A stretch of DNA of 64,000 nucleotides from Evansella sp. AB-P1 (GCF_029688925.1 NZ_JARUKY010000007.1:62001-126000), one strand, 5' to 3'; shown: positions 17,329-27,018, numbered from the stretch's first letter. A program made the numbers and translations. Notes: a model not told the origin generated them from the letters alone.

Positions 17329-18467
17329 TATTCATCACTCTTTTGTAACAATGTTTTTTTGTAAACCGCTTCATATTGTTTTACGATTTTATCTTGATGA
17401 AAGTCCCTTATTGCAGTTTGAATTGCCTTTTCTGACATTTCCTTCTGGAGAATTGGATTCTTTAATATTTTTACTGCATATGCTGCCACCTGGTCTGTAT
17501 TTCCAAGTTCACAAATAAACCCGTTTTCCCCATTTGAGATTACTTCGGGAATTCCACCAATATTTGTTCCTATGACAGGAACACCACAAGCCATTGCTTC
17601 TAGTAAAACAAGTCCAAAACTCTCTTTTTCTGAAAGAAGTAATTTCAAGTCACTCATGCTTAATAGCTCTGCTATTCGTTTTTGGTTACCTAAAAAAAAG
17701 ATTTTATCACATAACCCTAATTGTTTTGCCAGATTAGATACAATTGGTAGATCTGGTCCATCTCCGATTAAAAAGAGTACGGCATTTACTTCCTGTTGAA
17801 TTTTATGAAAGGCTTTTACAACATCTGGAACTCTTTTTACATTACGAAAGTTTGAAACATGTACAATTACCTTCTGACCCTCTTTAATTCCATATTCTCT
17901 CTTTAATCGACTTGTATTTCTTGGATAATAAGTACGATGGTCTACAAAATTATAAACCGTTTCTATTTGTGCTTTTGTCTGAAGTAAGTCCGCTGTTTGA
18001 CGTGCTAAATCATCAGACACAGCTGTTACCATATCCGAACGTTCAATACCAAACCGAATAACGTCTGATAAGGATGGATCGTAACCTAATACTGTTATAT
18101 CGGTTCCGTGCAATGTAGTAACAACTTTCAGGTGATCTCCAACCATTTCTTTAGCTAAAAAGGCACTAATTGAATGAGGAATTGCGTAATGAACATGAAG
18201 AATATCCAAGTCTTCACGCTTTGCAATATCAGCCATTTTACTGGCTAACGCAATATCATATGGTGGGTATCGAAAAACGGAGTATTGATTCACTTCAACC
18301 TCATGAAAGAATATATTCGCTTCTCCACCTTCTAACCGAAAAGGGACACTTGATGTGATAAAATGAATTTCATGTCCTCGTTCTGCTAATGCCTTACCTA
18401 ATTCTGTTGCTACTACCCCTGAGCCACCAACTGTAGGGTAGCATGTAATACCTATTTTGTATGTCAT
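17328..18467 (-). CDS. bshA: N-acetyl-alpha-D-glucosaminyl L-malate synthase (bacillithiol)
   Basis: A family 4 glycosyltransferase that joins UDP-GlcNAc to L-malate, the first step of bacillithiol synthesis. The 379 residues include the N-terminal CYPTVGGSGVVATELGKALA loop, HVHYAIPHS, VHVSNFRNVKRV and the EX7E donor-binding motif (EKESFGLVLLEAMACGVPVI). Bacillithiol is the main low-molecular-weight thiol of Bacillaceae. It lies directly after bshB1. Confidence 0.96.
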   Translation of the reverse strand: MTYKIGITCYPTVGGSGVVATELGKALAERGHEIHFITSSVPFRLEGGEANIFFHEVEVNQYSVFRYPPYDIALASKMADIAKREDLDILHVHYAIPHSISAFLAKEMVGDHLKVVTTLHGTDITVLGYDPSLSDVIRFGIERSDMVTAVSDDLARQTADLLQTKAQIETVYNFVDHRTYYPRNTSRLKREYGIKEGQKVIVHVSNFRNVKRVPDVVKAFHKIQQEVNAVLFLIGDGPDLPIVSNLAKQLGLCDKIFFLGNQKRIAELLSMSDLKLLLSEKESFGLVLLEAMACGVPVIGTNIGGIPEVISNGENGFICELGNTDQVAAYAVKILKNPILQKEMSEKAIQTAIRDFHQDKIVKQYEAVYKKTLLQKSDE

Positions 18468-18477
18468 GTAAAATCTC

Positions 18478-19179
18478 CTATATAATCTTTGAAATTAACA
18501 GTGGTTTGTCTGAACGAAAACCTTCACCGTATTTAACACCCACTTCATTTCCTAAAATACTCTCTCTTCCAATGAGTCGATCTATAAAACCATCATTTAG
18601 TGGCGTTTTAACCGACTTTTCTTCCATTTGAAATTGTGTAGAATAACAAGATAATGCTTGCAATTTCGTATCCATATACTCACTAATGTCAACGATAAAA
18701 TGGGCATCGATCATTCCATTAATTTGATAAAAATATAAGGTATTTGGGCGGTAAGCGTCCCATTCTGACTGAGGCAAATATCGCTTTATTCCAGATGAAA
18801 AAACTGCCTCCTTAACGAGTTTACTACAGTTCCCGTGGTCTGGATGTCTATCCTCTTTATTTGGAGCAAAAACAACCTTTGGACGAAATTGGCGAATCAA
18901 TAGGACCAATGATTCCAAGCAATCTTGTTTGAATTCAGTGAAAAGCCGGTCTGGAAAATCTAACTGAATTCTTTTCTTTACGTTTAATACTTTTCTTGCA
19001 TTTTCTGCTTCAACCTGACGTTGTTCAACCGTACCATTCGAGGATAGTTCTGCCTTCGTCAAATTAACAATACCTGTTGATACCCCTTCACTTGCTAATT
19101 TTGCTAACGTCCCTCCCATCCCAATTTCAACATCATCTGGATGGGCACCAATTGCTAGTATATCTAAACGTTCATTCAT
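18478..19179 (-). CDS. bshB1: Bacillithiol biosynthesis deacetylase
   Basis: A zinc-dependent LmbE-family deacetylase that removes acetyl from GlcNAc-malate. The 233-residue protein has the family signature IGAHPDDVEIGMGG, where the His and Asp bind zinc or act in catalysis, and the third ligand in the NKEDRHPDHGNCS segment. It is followed 10 bases later by bshA, so the two early bacillithiol steps are co-transcribed, together with mgsA. Confidence 0.95.
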   Translation of the reverse strand: MNERLDILAIGAHPDDVEIGMGGTLAKLASEGVSTGIVNLTKAELSSNGTVEQRQVEAENARKVLNVKKRIQLDFPDRLFTEFKQDCLESLVLLIRQFRPKVVFAPNKEDRHPDHGNCSKLVKEAVFSSGIKRYLPQSEWDAYRPNTLYFYQINGMIDAHFIVDISEYMDTKLQALSCYSTQFQMEEKSVKTPLNDGFIDRLIGRESILGNEVGVKYGEGFRSDKPLLISKII

Positions 19180-19180
19180 A

Positions 19181-19603
19181 TTATCCCTCTTTATTCTCTT
19201 TGCTCTTTACAACCTCACGCCATTGAAAATCACCACGTTGTAACCCTCTAAGTAAAATTTCAGCTGTAGCCATATTCGTTGCTAATGGAATACTATAGAC
19301 ATCACATAGACGAATTAGGGCAGTGATATCTGGTTCATGTGGCTGGGCTGTTAATGGATCTTTAAAAAAGATAACACAATCCATTTTATTTTCAGCTATT
19401 CGTGCACCAATTTGTTGATCGCCCCCTAAAGGACCAGATTGAAAACGGTGAACCTTTAATGAGGTTGCATCCATTATTCTAGTACCTGTCGTTCCAGTTG
19501 TATATAAATCATGCTCTTGTAGAAGTTCTTCATAGGCTGTAACAAACTGTACGATGTCTTCTTTCTTTTTATCATGTGCAATAAAAGCAATATTCATAGA
19601 CAT
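19181..19603 (-). CDS. mgsA: Methylglyoxal synthase
   Basis: It converts dihydroxyacetone phosphate to methylglyoxal and phosphate, a bypass of lower glycolysis. The 140-residue hexamer-forming type protein carries [40 protein letters not shown] (phosphate binding and catalytic Asp) and [15 protein letters not shown]. The start is an ATG behind GGGGGAAGA. It lies between dapB and bshB1 as in Bacillus. Confidence 0.96.
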   Translation of the reverse strand: MSMNIAFIAHDKKKEDIVQFVTAYEELLQEHDLYTTGTTGTRIMDATSLKVHRFQSGPLGGDQQIGARIAENKMDCVIFFKDPLTAQPHEPDITALIRLCDVYSIPLATNMATAEILLRGLQRGDFQWREVVKSKENKEG

Positions 19604-19620
19604 TCTTCCCCCAATATATA

Positions 19621-20421
19621 TTATTCAATAATATGTTCTAACCCATAAATCAAACCTTCTAAATTCATTACTGTCTCACAAGCAAGCTTTATTCCAGGCA
19701 TAAAAGAAGTACGATTAATAGAATCATGTCTGATCTTTAACGTTTGACCCTCTCCTCCAAAAATAACCTCCTGGTGAGCCACTAGACCTGGTAGTCTAAC
19801 ACTATGAATACGTAGACCATCAAATTCAGCTCCCTTAGCTCCTTCTAATGTTTCCTCTTCATCAGGATGCCCTTGCTGAACCTTTTCACGGACTTCTGAA
19901 ATCATTTGTGCAGTTTTTACAGCTGTTCCTGAAGGTGCATCTAATTTTCTATCATGGTGCTGTTCAATAATTTCAACATGTGGCATATAACGAGCTGCCA
20001 TTTGTGAAAACTTCATCATCAGAATTGCACCGATTGCAAAGTTAGGTGCGATAATAGCTCCTACTTTCTTTTCTTCGGCTATGCTAGATAATTCCTTTAC
20101 ATCTTCCTCCGAAAATCCTGTTGTTCCTACAACTGGTCTTACGCCGTAATCAAAGGCTGTTAGCATATGTTGTTTACCAGCTTTAGGCGCAGTTAAATCA
20201 ATGAGAATATCACACTCTATTTGTTGAAAGCATTCATCCATATTCACATATATTGGAACATCTAATGGCTCCATATCAGAAATATCCTTCATTTTAAATC
20301 CTTCATGTTCAATGTCAACCACAGCAACAAGCTCAAAATTATCTGCTGCTGAAACCATTTTTACTGCCTCACGTCCCATGTTTCCTCTAGGTCCTGCCAC
20401 TACTATTTTAATCATCATCAT
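19621..20421 (-). CDS. dapB: 4-hydroxy-tetrahydrodipicolinate reductase
   Basis: An NAD(P)H-dependent step of lysine, diaminopimelate and spore dipicolinate synthesis. The 266-residue protein shows the Rossmann loop [25 protein letters not shown], the catalytic [19 protein letters not shown] segment (His-His and Lys), and [16 protein letters not shown]. The start MMMIKIVV is behind AAAGGAG. It overlaps ypjD by 14 bases. Confidence 0.96.
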   Translation of the reverse strand: MMMIKIVVAGPRGNMGREAVKMVSAADNFELVAVVDIEHEGFKMKDISDMEPLDVPIYVNMDECFQQIECDILIDLTAPKAGKQHMLTAFDYGVRPVVGTTGFSEEDVKELSSIAEEKKVGAIIAPNFAIGAILMMKFSQMAARYMPHVEIIEQHHDRKLDAPSGTAVKTAQMISEVREKVQQGHPDEEETLEGAKGAEFDGLRIHSVRLPGLVAHQEVIFGGEGQTLKIRHDSINRTSFMPGIKLACETVMNLEGLIYGLEHIIE

Positions 20422-20758
20422 TTTCTCCTTTTTCTGTTATTTTTGTCCAACGATCTTTATCTCTAGTTTTAAATTTTTTCATTACAATTTCGAACGCTTC
20501 ATCTAAGTCAACATTTAACGAATTGGAAAGACATATTAATACAAAAAACAAATCTCCAATTTCTTGTTCAATGGTTTTTTCTTCTTCTGTATTCTTCTTT
20601 GGTTTTTCTCCATAATAATGATTTATTTCTCGGGCTAACTCTCCCATTTCTTCCGTTAACCGTGCCATCATGGCTAAAGGACTAAAATATCCTTCTTTAA
20701 ATTGGCTTATGTATTCATCTACTTCCTTTTGAGCAGAATGTATTGTCCTATCATCCAT
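20408..20758 (-). CDS. ypjD: MazG-type nucleotide pyrophosphohydrolase (YpjD)
   Basis: A 116-residue all-alpha NTP pyrophosphatase of the MazG superfamily. The metal-binding helices are visible as [17 protein letters not shown] (ExxE) and [19 protein letters not shown] (ExxD). Such enzymes remove unwanted nucleoside triphosphates; the exact substrate is not known from sequence. AAAAGGAGG precedes the ATG. It starts the minus-strand operon ypjD-dapB-mgsA-bshB1-bshA-cca-birA and is divergent from the YitT gene. Confidence 0.9.
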   Translation of the reverse strand: MDDRTIHSAQKEVDEYISQFKEGYFSPLAMMARLTEEMGELAREINHYYGEKPKKNTEEEKTIEQEIGDLFFVLICLSNSLNVDLDEAFEIVMKKFKTRDKDRWTKITEKGENDDD

Positions 20759-20836
20759 TAGTAAAAACCTCCTTTTCCTCCATTACATTATCATGTTAGC
20801 GAAAACAACCCCTTTTGACAAATTTTTCAGCTTTGA

Positions 20837-20865
20837 TTGAATGACATAAATCATTGAATTATAAT
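20837..20865 (+). promoter_or_regulatory. Sigma-A type promoter for the YitT-family gene
   Basis: TTGAAT (20837-20842), 17-base spacer, TATAAT (20860-20865), 34 bases before the ATG at 20900. Spacing and -10 are consensus. Confidence 0.75.
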
Positions 20866-20899
20866 GAATCCATTGGTTTTGTAAGATGGAGGGGCTTAT

Positions 20900-21772
20900 A
20901 TGATTAATTCTATAAAATTTAAAAATGTTTTTTTTATCCTTATAGGGACAGCAATTATGTCTTTCGGACTTGTTTATTTTAACATGGAAAACAATTTAGC
21001 GGATGGTGGATTCACAGGAATCACTTTAATTCTTTACTTCATTTTTGACATAAATCCTGCTTATTCTAACCTAGTATTAAATATACCTTTATTTATTATA
21101 GGTTGGAAGGTTTTAGGTCGAAATGCTTTTATTTATACAGTAATAGGTACAATAGCTGTATCCATTTTTCTTTGGCTATTTCAACGGTTTCCTATAATAT
21201 CCTTACCCTTGCAAGATGATCTAACGTTAGCAGCTTTATTTGCAGGTGTTTTTATAGGGGTTGGTCTAGGTATTGTTTTTCGCTATGGTGGAACGACAGG
21301 TGGAGTAGACATTATAGCTAAGTTAGGTTTTAATTATTTAGGCTGGAGTATGGGTAAAACCATGTTTATATTTGATGCAACAGTGATAACAACATCGTTA
21401 ATTTATTTAAACTATCGGGAAGCAATGTATACTCTCGTGGCCGTATTTGTAGCAGCTAAAGTTATTGATTTTATCCAACAAGGAGCTTACTCTGGAAAAG
21501 CTGCTATGATTGTTTCTGATCACGTTGGTGAGATAGCATCAACCATTTTAAAGGAAATGGACAGAGGTGCAACAATACTTCAAGGAAAAGGGACCTTCAC
21601 TGGAATGGAACGGGAAGTCCTCTATTGTGTTGTTGGGAGAAATGAGATTGTTAGGCTTAAGAATTTGATAGCCAAAATTGATCCCCATGCTTTCGTCAGT
21701 CTTGGGGATGTACAAGATGTGATGGGAGAAGGATTTACATTTGATGAAAACAGAAGACCAATAGAAAAATAA
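20900..21772 (+). CDS. ypjC: YitT family membrane protein (YpjC-like)
   Basis: A 290-residue integral membrane protein with five to six hydrophobic segments in the first 190 residues. These include the conserved glycine-rich blocks NLADGGFTGITLILYFIF and FRYGGTTGGVDIIAKLGF. A cytoplasmic C-terminal DUF2179 domain follows (GATILQGKGTFTGMEREVLY). The family is widespread and of unknown transport role. The position next to ypjD and dapB matches B. subtilis ypjC. A good promoter precedes it and GGAGGGG precedes the ATG. It is transcribed alone and ends at a bidirectional terminator. Confidence 0.85.
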   Translation: MINSIKFKNVFFILIGTAIMSFGLVYFNMENNLADGGFTGITLILYFIFDINPAYSNLVLNIPLFIIGWKVLGRNAFIYTVIGTIAVSIFLWLFQRFPIISLPLQDDLTLAALFAGVFIGVGLGIVFRYGGTTGGVDIIAKLGFNYLGWSMGKTMFIFDATVITTSLIYLNYREAMYTLVAVFVAAKVIDFIQQGAYSGKAAMIVSDHVGEIASTILKEMDRGATILQGKGTFTGMEREVLYCVVGRNEIVRLKNLIAKIDPHAFVSLGDVQDVMGEGFTFDENRRPIEK

Positions 21773-21818
21773 TAATGGAATAACAATTGAGAAAACTATT
21801 ATTTCATGGTAAACATAA

Positions 21819-21858
21819 AAAAACTTCTCCATAGGATTTTCCATGAAGAAGTTTTTTA
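21819..21858. terminator. Bidirectional terminator
   Basis: AAAAAACTTCTCCAT pairs with ATGGAAGAAGTTTTTT-type arm (ATGAAGAAGTTTTTT) around a short loop, between the convergent YitT and YugP-type genes. Confidence 0.85.
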
Positions 21859-21867
21859 TTTTCGCTT

Positions 21868-22557
21868 TTAGTCACGATTCATAGCAACAAACATTAAGAT
21901 AAATCTTACGAGCTCCATAACCGCAACTAGAGCAGCAGCTACATATGTTAATGCTGCAGCATCTAAAACTTTTTTCGTCTCTCTTTCTTCCTCGTTACGA
22001 ATAACCCCAACAGAAACAATTTGTTCCATAGCACGGCTAGATGCGTTGAATTCTACTGGCAAAGTAACGAGTTGAAAAAGAACTGCTGCTGACATAAAAA
22101 TAATACCAGCTAAAAACAATTCTGTAATATACATAAACATACCTGCTAAGATTAAGAAAAAGGAAATATTTGAACCGAAATTGGCAATAGGAACTAAGGC
22201 ATGACGAAAACGTAAAAAGGCATACCCTTCCGCATCTTGCATAGCGTGACCAACCTCATGAGCAGCAACAGCTGCGCCAGCTATGGAATTCCCATAATAA
22301 TTGTGTTCAGACAACCTTACTACCTTTTTCCTTGGATCATAATGATCCGTTAATTGTCCCTTTACTGGTTCAACAGATACATCAAATAGCCCATTGTCAT
22401 TTAATATTTTTCTTGCCACCTGTGCTCCAGTCATACCTGATGAGGATGCAATTTGCGAGTATTTACTGTAAGCACTCTTCACTCTTGATTGAGCCCAAAG
22501 TGGTATTAACATCAACAAAGCAATATAAATTAAAAAACCACCAAACGTTTCAAACAT
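21868..22557 (-). CDS. Zinc metallopeptidase, YugP family
   Basis: A 229-residue membrane protease-like protein. It has an N-terminal membrane segment (GFLIYIALLMLIPLW), the HExxH zinc motif in AAHEVGHAMQDAEGY, an asparagine/histidine-rich segment before it (LSEHNYYGNSIAGAA), and two or three further hydrophobic segments. The family is predicted to be a neutral zinc metallopeptidase of unknown substrate. In B. subtilis yugP is elsewhere in the chromosome, so its place beside ypjB is a difference. AGGAGGA precedes the ATG. Confidence 0.85.
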   Translation of the reverse strand: MFETFGGFLIYIALLMLIPLWAQSRVKSAYSKYSQIASSSGMTGAQVARKILNDNGLFDVSVEPVKGQLTDHYDPRKKVVRLSEHNYYGNSIAGAAVAAHEVGHAMQDAEGYAFLRFRHALVPIANFGSNISFFLILAGMFMYITELFLAGIIFMSAAVLFQLVTLPVEFNASSRAMEQIVSVGVIRNEEERETKKVLDAAALTYVAAALVAVMELVRFILMFVAMNRD

Positions 22558-22659
22558 TCGTCCATTCCTCCTACTACTGTATCTGTATCTCTAGTTTGTT
22601 ATTTATATATAATTTTAGTCAAAGGATTATTACGTGTCAACGAATTTCACTCCGTGACC

Positions 22660-23481
22660 CTATGGAATATAACGTTTGTTTCGTTTTTTCGTTTTTTCCT
22701 TTTCTTTGTCAGCACGATATATTTTCCAGCCTGCGTACGTTAATGAAAGTAAGATAGATCCGCCTATCGTTAACATAACCCATATTAAAGATGGATCAGA
22801 GACTTCATCCTGTTCTCCATCAAAAATCTCCGTTAGTTGTCCTTGCATAATTGTTAAATGTTTCAAAATAACTTCCTTATTCAATGAGTCATTACGATAT
22901 TTCTTTAAAAATTGAACTTGACTATCCATTTTTTGATATGATTCATATGGCAAATCAACTGACCAAGCTGGTCGAACAGTCTCATAGTTATCTAGAAAAC
23001 GATTTAATTCCCTTTGAAAAGCTTGTGGATTTCCACTCTTAATCATTTCCTCCATCTGCTCTAATGGATTGAATAGTGAACCTCTTGTTTGTTTCCAAAG
23101 TGGTTCATGTGATGCATCATACACATCTACTAAAATTCTAAGCTTTGAGGCTTTTTGTACACGAGCTTCATGGGATAAAGATACGTTCGTAGTTGCTTCT
23201 AACACATCCTCATATGCTGCTGTAATTACATGAAGCTCTGACATAGATAAATTATGCTCTGATGCACGAATAGTTAAAAATTGCTCAGAAAAATCATTTA
23301 ATAATTGCTTTGCCTCTTCATAATGGCCTTCTTTTACGTATCGTAAAATGGTATCTGTCGTATGATTTAGCTCACGCCAAATATCTTTTTGCCCTTCCAC
23401 TTCTTCAGCTTGTCCTATGTGAAACGACGTGACGGTTAAAATAGATAAGATAATTAGGATTTTTAAAAATCTTCCAGCCAT
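22660..23481 (-). CDS. ypjB: Sporulation protein YpjB
   Basis: A 273-residue protein with an N-terminal signal or anchor (LKILIILSILTVTSFHIGQA), a long helical extracytoplasmic region, and a C-terminal membrane span (SLIWVMLTIGGSILLSLTYAG) followed by a strongly basic tail (KEKEKTKKRNKRY). This single-pass layout and the position between qcr and ypjA match YpjB of B. subtilis, whose loss affects sporulation. The molecular role is unknown. GAGGAGGG precedes the ATG. Confidence 0.85.
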   Translation of the reverse strand: MAGRFLKILIILSILTVTSFHIGQAEEVEGQKDIWRELNHTTDTILRYVKEGHYEEAKQLLNDFSEQFLTIRASEHNLSMSELHVITAAYEDVLEATTNVSLSHEARVQKASKLRILVDVYDASHEPLWKQTRGSLFNPLEQMEEMIKSGNPQAFQRELNRFLDNYETVRPAWSVDLPYESYQKMDSQVQFLKKYRNDSLNKEVILKHLTIMQGQLTEIFDGEQDEVSDPSLIWVMLTIGGSILLSLTYAGWKIYRADKEKEKTKKRNKRYIP

Positions 23482-23549
23482 GCCTGTCCCTCCTCTAGTT
23501 CATATTTAATAGTATGAAAAGAGTTACAAGAGTAGACCTGAAAGATTTA

Positions 23550-24140
23550 TTAAAGCTGTCGTTTTATAATTTTTTTATTTAATATATAAACTGTTAATAG
23601 AGAGGCGATACTCAGCCAAAATGTAAAATAAGCAATCTCTTGAATTGAATCAGAAAGTAAACTATGAACCCATGGATACATGCCGTATATATAATCAATT
23701 ACATCGTTATGTAAAGTCCATACGGCTACAACACCTATATGCCATGGTTTAATTCGATAGTAAGGCATGTAGAGTAAACCTTGTATCGCCATTCCTAAGT
23801 GGGAGAAAATTAACATATAGTGCGTCCAGTATAGTTCAGCACCTAAAAAAGTAGGTACAATAATAAGCACAACTGCCCAAATTCCGTACTTTAATAAAGT
23901 AACAGCTGCAAAGGCTTCAATCAGTGGCCAATTTTTCCCTAACAAAAATGCGATTAATACAAAGCAGAAAAATAAGCTAGCTGTAGGGCTATCTGGTACA
24001 AATGGGAGAAAAATAGTTGGAGTAATTACTAATTGAGCTTCATACCAGATGTAGCCGTAAATTGTTCCACCTATATTAATGATTAACAATATTGTTAAAA
24101 ATATTCGATCTCTTAATAGCTGTAGAAAAGCTTCTACCAT
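23550..24140 (-). CDS. ypjA: DUF1405 membrane protein YpjA
   Basis: A 196-residue polytopic membrane protein with about five hydrophobic segments and conserved-looking aromatic and charged residues in loops (FVPDSPTASLFF, HYMLIFSHLGMAIQGLLY, LHNDVIDYIYGMYPW). This pattern is that of the DUF1405/YpjA family, found next to qcrC in Bacilli. Function unknown. It follows qcrC by about 100 bases with a terminator between them. Confidence 0.85.
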   Translation of the reverse strand: MVEAFLQLLRDRIFLTILLIINIGGTIYGYIWYEAQLVITPTIFLPFVPDSPTASLFFCFVLIAFLLGKNWPLIEAFAAVTLLKYGIWAVVLIIVPTFLGAELYWTHYMLIFSHLGMAIQGLLYMPYYRIKPWHIGVVAVWTLHNDVIDYIYGMYPWVHSLLSDSIQEIAYFTFWLSIASLLTVYILNKKIIKRQL

Positions 24141-24198
24141 TCAACATCTTCCTTTTTTGTTCGTAATCATTCCGTTACGTTATGTATTGATTTAAAGA

Positions 24199-24227
24199 AA
24201 AGCTGACTGAACATTTTCAGCCAGCTT
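24199..24227 (-). terminator. Terminator after qcrABC
   Basis: Minus strand AAGCTGGCTGAA, loop AATG, TTCAGTCAGCTT followed by TTCTTT, 20 bases beyond the qcrC stop. Confidence 0.8.
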
Positions 24228-24245
24228 GAACCTATGTCTTATTTA

Positions 24246-25034
24246 TTATTCTTCATCATCAGGTACTTGCCCGTCGTTAGCAATAAAGGCAGCTAAAATT
24301 TCAAGCTCCTCATCAGTACCTTCGAATAAACCACCTTGCATAATTCCTTTACCATTAACAATAATCTCTAATACTTCTTCTTTTGTATAATCACTTTCGA
24401 AGATGTTAGGCGCTACTCCTGGTAACCCTTGCATATTGTCACCATGACATTGTATACAGGATTGCTGCGTCAAGTAAATTTCATATGCCTCTGCCGACTC
24501 ATCAAACTGTACTTCGTCTACAATAGCACCTTGCTCTGCTGCTGCTTCCCAATCGTGATCATCTACTGCTTCCCAAGTCAAGAAGATAACGCTGATTACT
24601 GCTAACAACATAATACCACTTGCTATTGGTCTTCTTACTGGTCGACGTTCTGGACCAGTATCTAACCAAGGGGCTAAAAGTAAAGCTCCAAATGCAATAC
24701 CTGGAATAACAACTGCCCCAATTACAGTGTAATCCCCTGCCGCATATTGATATTTTAACAATTGATATAAAAACAAGAAATACCAGTCAGGTAATGGTAT
24801 GTATCCAGAATCTGTTGGATCTGCCATACGTTCTAAAGGTGCAGGGTGTGCAACTGTTAAACATAAGTAACCTATTAAGAATACAGCCCCAACCATCCAT
24901 TCTCTTAACAAGAAGTTTGGCCAAAACGCTTCCGTTTTACCTGGGTATTCGGAATAATCTTTTGGTATGTTCGGCTTTCGTTCAGCCGGAATTCGGGAAT
25001 CTCCCACAAACTTCATACCTTTCCCGCGATGCAT
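24246..25034 (-). CDS. qcrC: Menaquinol:cytochrome c reductase, cytochrome b/c subunit
   Basis: A 262-residue fusion typical of Bacilli. The N-terminal half is subunit IV-like with three membrane segments and contains the PLPDWYFLFLYQLLKY quinol-site motif. The C-terminal half is a cytochrome c domain on the outside with CIQCH heme attachment (about residue 200) and a likely Met ligand in GIMQGG. It passes electrons from the bc-type complex to cytochrome c. It is the last gene of qcrA-qcrB-qcrC. The tail is acidic. Confidence 0.96.
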   Translation of the reverse strand: MHRGKGMKFVGDSRIPAERKPNIPKDYSEYPGKTEAFWPNFLLREWMVGAVFLIGYLCLTVAHPAPLERMADPTDSGYIPLPDWYFLFLYQLLKYQYAAGDYTVIGAVVIPGIAFGALLLAPWLDTGPERRPVRRPIASGIMLLAVISVIFLTWEAVDDHDWEAAAEQGAIVDEVQFDESAEAYEIYLTQQSCIQCHGDNMQGLPGVAPNIFESDYTKEEVLEIIVNGKGIMQGGLFEGTDEELEILAAFIANDGQVPDDEE

Positions 25035-25062
25035 AGCTTTCCCTCCTTTTCAACATGCCATT

Positions 25063-25734
25063 TTACAATGGACCAGAAATACCTTGCTTACGAATCATAT
25101 AGAAGTGAGCACCTAATAATCCTAAAAGTGCACCTGGTAAGAAGAATACATGAATCGCAAAGAAACGTGTTAAGGTTTGCGCACCAATTATTTCCCCACC
25201 TGCTAATAGTGCTTTTGCAAATCCACCAACAAAAGGTGCTGCTTCAGCAATTTCTAAACCTACAACTGTTGCAAAGTATGCTTTCATGTCCCATGGCAAT
25301 AAATAGCCTGTAAATCCTAATCCCAACATAACGAAAAATATAAGTACACCAACAACCCAGTTTAATTCTCTTGGTTTTTTATAAGAACCAGTAAAGAATA
25401 CCCTTAATGTATGAAGAAACATCATAACGATGACTAAGCTTGCGCCCCAATGGTGCATACCACGAACAATAACACCATGTGTTACTTCATTTTGTAAAAA
25501 GTAAACTGATTCATATGCGTGAATAATATCTGGAACATAATACATTGTTAAGAACATTCCAGACAAGATTTGAATGACTACAACGAAAAATGTTAAGCCA
25601 CCAAAACAATATACAAATGCTGAGAAATGATGGGCAGGATTTACGTGCTCTGGAACTTCATGGTCTGCAATATCACGCCACATCGGTGTAATATCTAACC
25701 GTTCATCTACCCAATCGTATATTTTTTGTAACAT
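25063..25734 (-). CDS. qcrB: Menaquinol:cytochrome c reductase, cytochrome b subunit
   Basis: A 223-residue b6-type cytochrome with four transmembrane helices and two pairs of heme-ligating His (HHFSAF/GMHHWGASL and HTLRVFFTGSY / RFFAIHVFFLPG). The family Cys that binds an extra heme lies in VYCFGG. Start MLQKIYDWVDERL is chosen by alignment with B. subtilis QcrB and a GGGGGG ribosome site 10 bases upstream. It lies 32 bases after qcrA. Confidence 0.96.
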   Translation of the reverse strand: MLQKIYDWVDERLDITPMWRDIADHEVPEHVNPAHHFSAFVYCFGGLTFFVVVIQILSGMFLTMYYVPDIIHAYESVYFLQNEVTHGVIVRGMHHWGASLVIVMMFLHTLRVFFTGSYKKPRELNWVVGVLIFFVMLGLGFTGYLLPWDMKAYFATVVGLEIAEAAPFVGGFAKALLAGGEIIGAQTLTRFFAIHVFFLPGALLGLLGAHFYMIRKQGISGPL

Positions 25735-25766
25735 CCAGTTTTGTCCCCCCTTCAACTAGCTTTTCA

Positions 25767-26264
25767 TTATCTACGTATTGGTCTTCCTAAGTAAATAGCT
25801 CCGTCTTGGATTTCCATTTCATAAACATCCAACGGGCGTGTTGGTGGTGTATCTGGAACATTTGTACCATCTTTCTCAAAGCGCCCTAAATGACATGGAC
25901 AAAAGAATTGATTTGGATGTTCCTCATTTGTGTCCCATCCTACAGTACAACCTAAATGTGTACATGTTGGTGACAATGCAATAATTTCATCGCCTTCTCT
26001 ATAAATCCAAGCAGTTCTTGATTGCTCTGAAGTATACCAAGCATCTTCAACCTCAACACTGAAATCAAAGCGTTGTGGTTCATCTGTTAGTTCATCTACT
26101 GTTGCCACTTGAACTAAATCAATCTCTCCACCTGCTTCTAATGCTGGATCTAATGCAAAGCGAACCATTGGACTAATCATACCTGCAGCCATAAATCCGC
26201 CAACACCCATTAACGTATAAGATAAAAATTGGCGTCTAGATACTTTATGTTCTTTTTCACTCAC
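25767..26264 (-). CDS. qcrA: Menaquinol:cytochrome c reductase, Rieske iron-sulfur subunit
   Basis: A 165-residue Rieske protein. It has an N-terminal Tat-like signal anchor (SRRQFLSYTLMGVGGFMAAG) and the [2Fe-2S] ligands CTHLGC and CPCHLGRF, with the disulfide Cys in both boxes. The start is GTG behind GAGGAGGG. It is first gene of qcrABC and preceded by a consensus promoter. Confidence 0.96.
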   Translation of the reverse strand: MSEKEHKVSRRQFLSYTLMGVGGFMAAGMISPMVRFALDPALEAGGEIDLVQVATVDELTDEPQRFDFSVEVEDAWYTSEQSRTAWIYREGDEIIALSPTCTHLGCTVGWDTNEEHPNQFFCPCHLGRFEKDGTNVPDTPPTRPLDVYEMEIQDGAIYLGRPIRR

Positions 26265-26328
26265 GACCTTCCCTCCTCACATCCGTGTTCTAGTATAACA
26301 TCATAAAAAAGGATACTAAGACATTCTC

Positions 26329-26358
26329 ATGATAGCCCAAAATTTCTACGAATGTCAA
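26329..26358 (-). promoter_or_regulatory. Promoter for qcrABC
   Basis: Minus strand TTGACA (26358-26353), 18-base spacer, TATCAT (26334-26329), 65 bases before the qcrA start. Confidence 0.65.
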
Positions 26359-26397
26359 CAATTCGATTTGCTACTTTCATAACAAATTCCTCGTAAA

Positions 26398-26871
26398 TTA
26401 TCTTTCTATCGGTTCCTCTTGCCATTTGTTCGTAATTAAAGGTAGTAACTGCTTAAGTTGTTGATCAATAATTTGTTTCGCATACGAATCATCCATCGTT
26501 TCTAAAGATAGGGACGGTACCCAAATCAACATATCAGGAAGATCCTTTTCTACTGTCTTCCAAAAGCTATCAGATGTAATATAAACAATATGCTTAAACC
26601 CGTGTTTAAAAAAATGTTTATCCCACGTTAGCAACCGATTGAGCTTGTCCTGCTCTTCTTCTTCTGTTAAATATGTATAAGGTGCAATTTGAAAAAGTCT
26701 TCCTTTAAATTGTCGTTCTATCTCATCTACAAGAATAGAAGTAAATTCTCCCATAGACACAATTCCCTTTGCATCATTTTTCCAGTCTAATGGAATTAAT
26801 GGGATAATTGCTGTGTCTACGTACTCTTTTGAACTTAAATACATGTCCATTTGCTGTGCTGTCCACTTCAA
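26398..26871 (-). CDS. ypiF: YpiF family protein (DUF2487)
   Basis: A 157-residue soluble protein of unknown function, called YpiF from position between ypiB and qcrA and from the N-terminal block LSSKEYVDTAIIPLIPLDW. The start is a TTG (K-W-T-A-Q-Q) with AAGGAGAGG 6 bases upstream, matching the start of the B. subtilis protein. An ATG nine codons upstream lies before the ribosome site and is rejected. No signal or membrane segment. Confidence 0.8.
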   Translation of the reverse strand: MKWTAQQMDMYLSSKEYVDTAIIPLIPLDWKNDAKGIVSMGEFTSILVDEIERQFKGRLFQIAPYTYLTEEEEQDKLNRLLTWDKHFFKHGFKHIVYITSDSFWKTVEKDLPDMLIWVPSLSLETMDDSYAKQIIDQQLKQLLPLITNKWQEEPIER

Positions 26872-26991
26872 AAAATTCCTCTCCTTTACTTTTTTCATTT
26901 TTTGTCATGTTATTCAATATTATAATAGAAAAAAGTCTAACAAGAAAATTTTCTGTCTTGAAATATATCCAACTAATTCTTCTGCAAAAGA

Positions 26992-27018
26992 AAAGCCCTT
27001 AGTTCTTAAAGGGCTTTT
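26992..27018 (-). terminator. Terminator overlapping the end of ypiB
   Basis: AAAGCCCTT/AAGGGCTTT inverted repeat with T run on the minus strand. The ypiB stop codon lies within the loop. Confidence 0.75.
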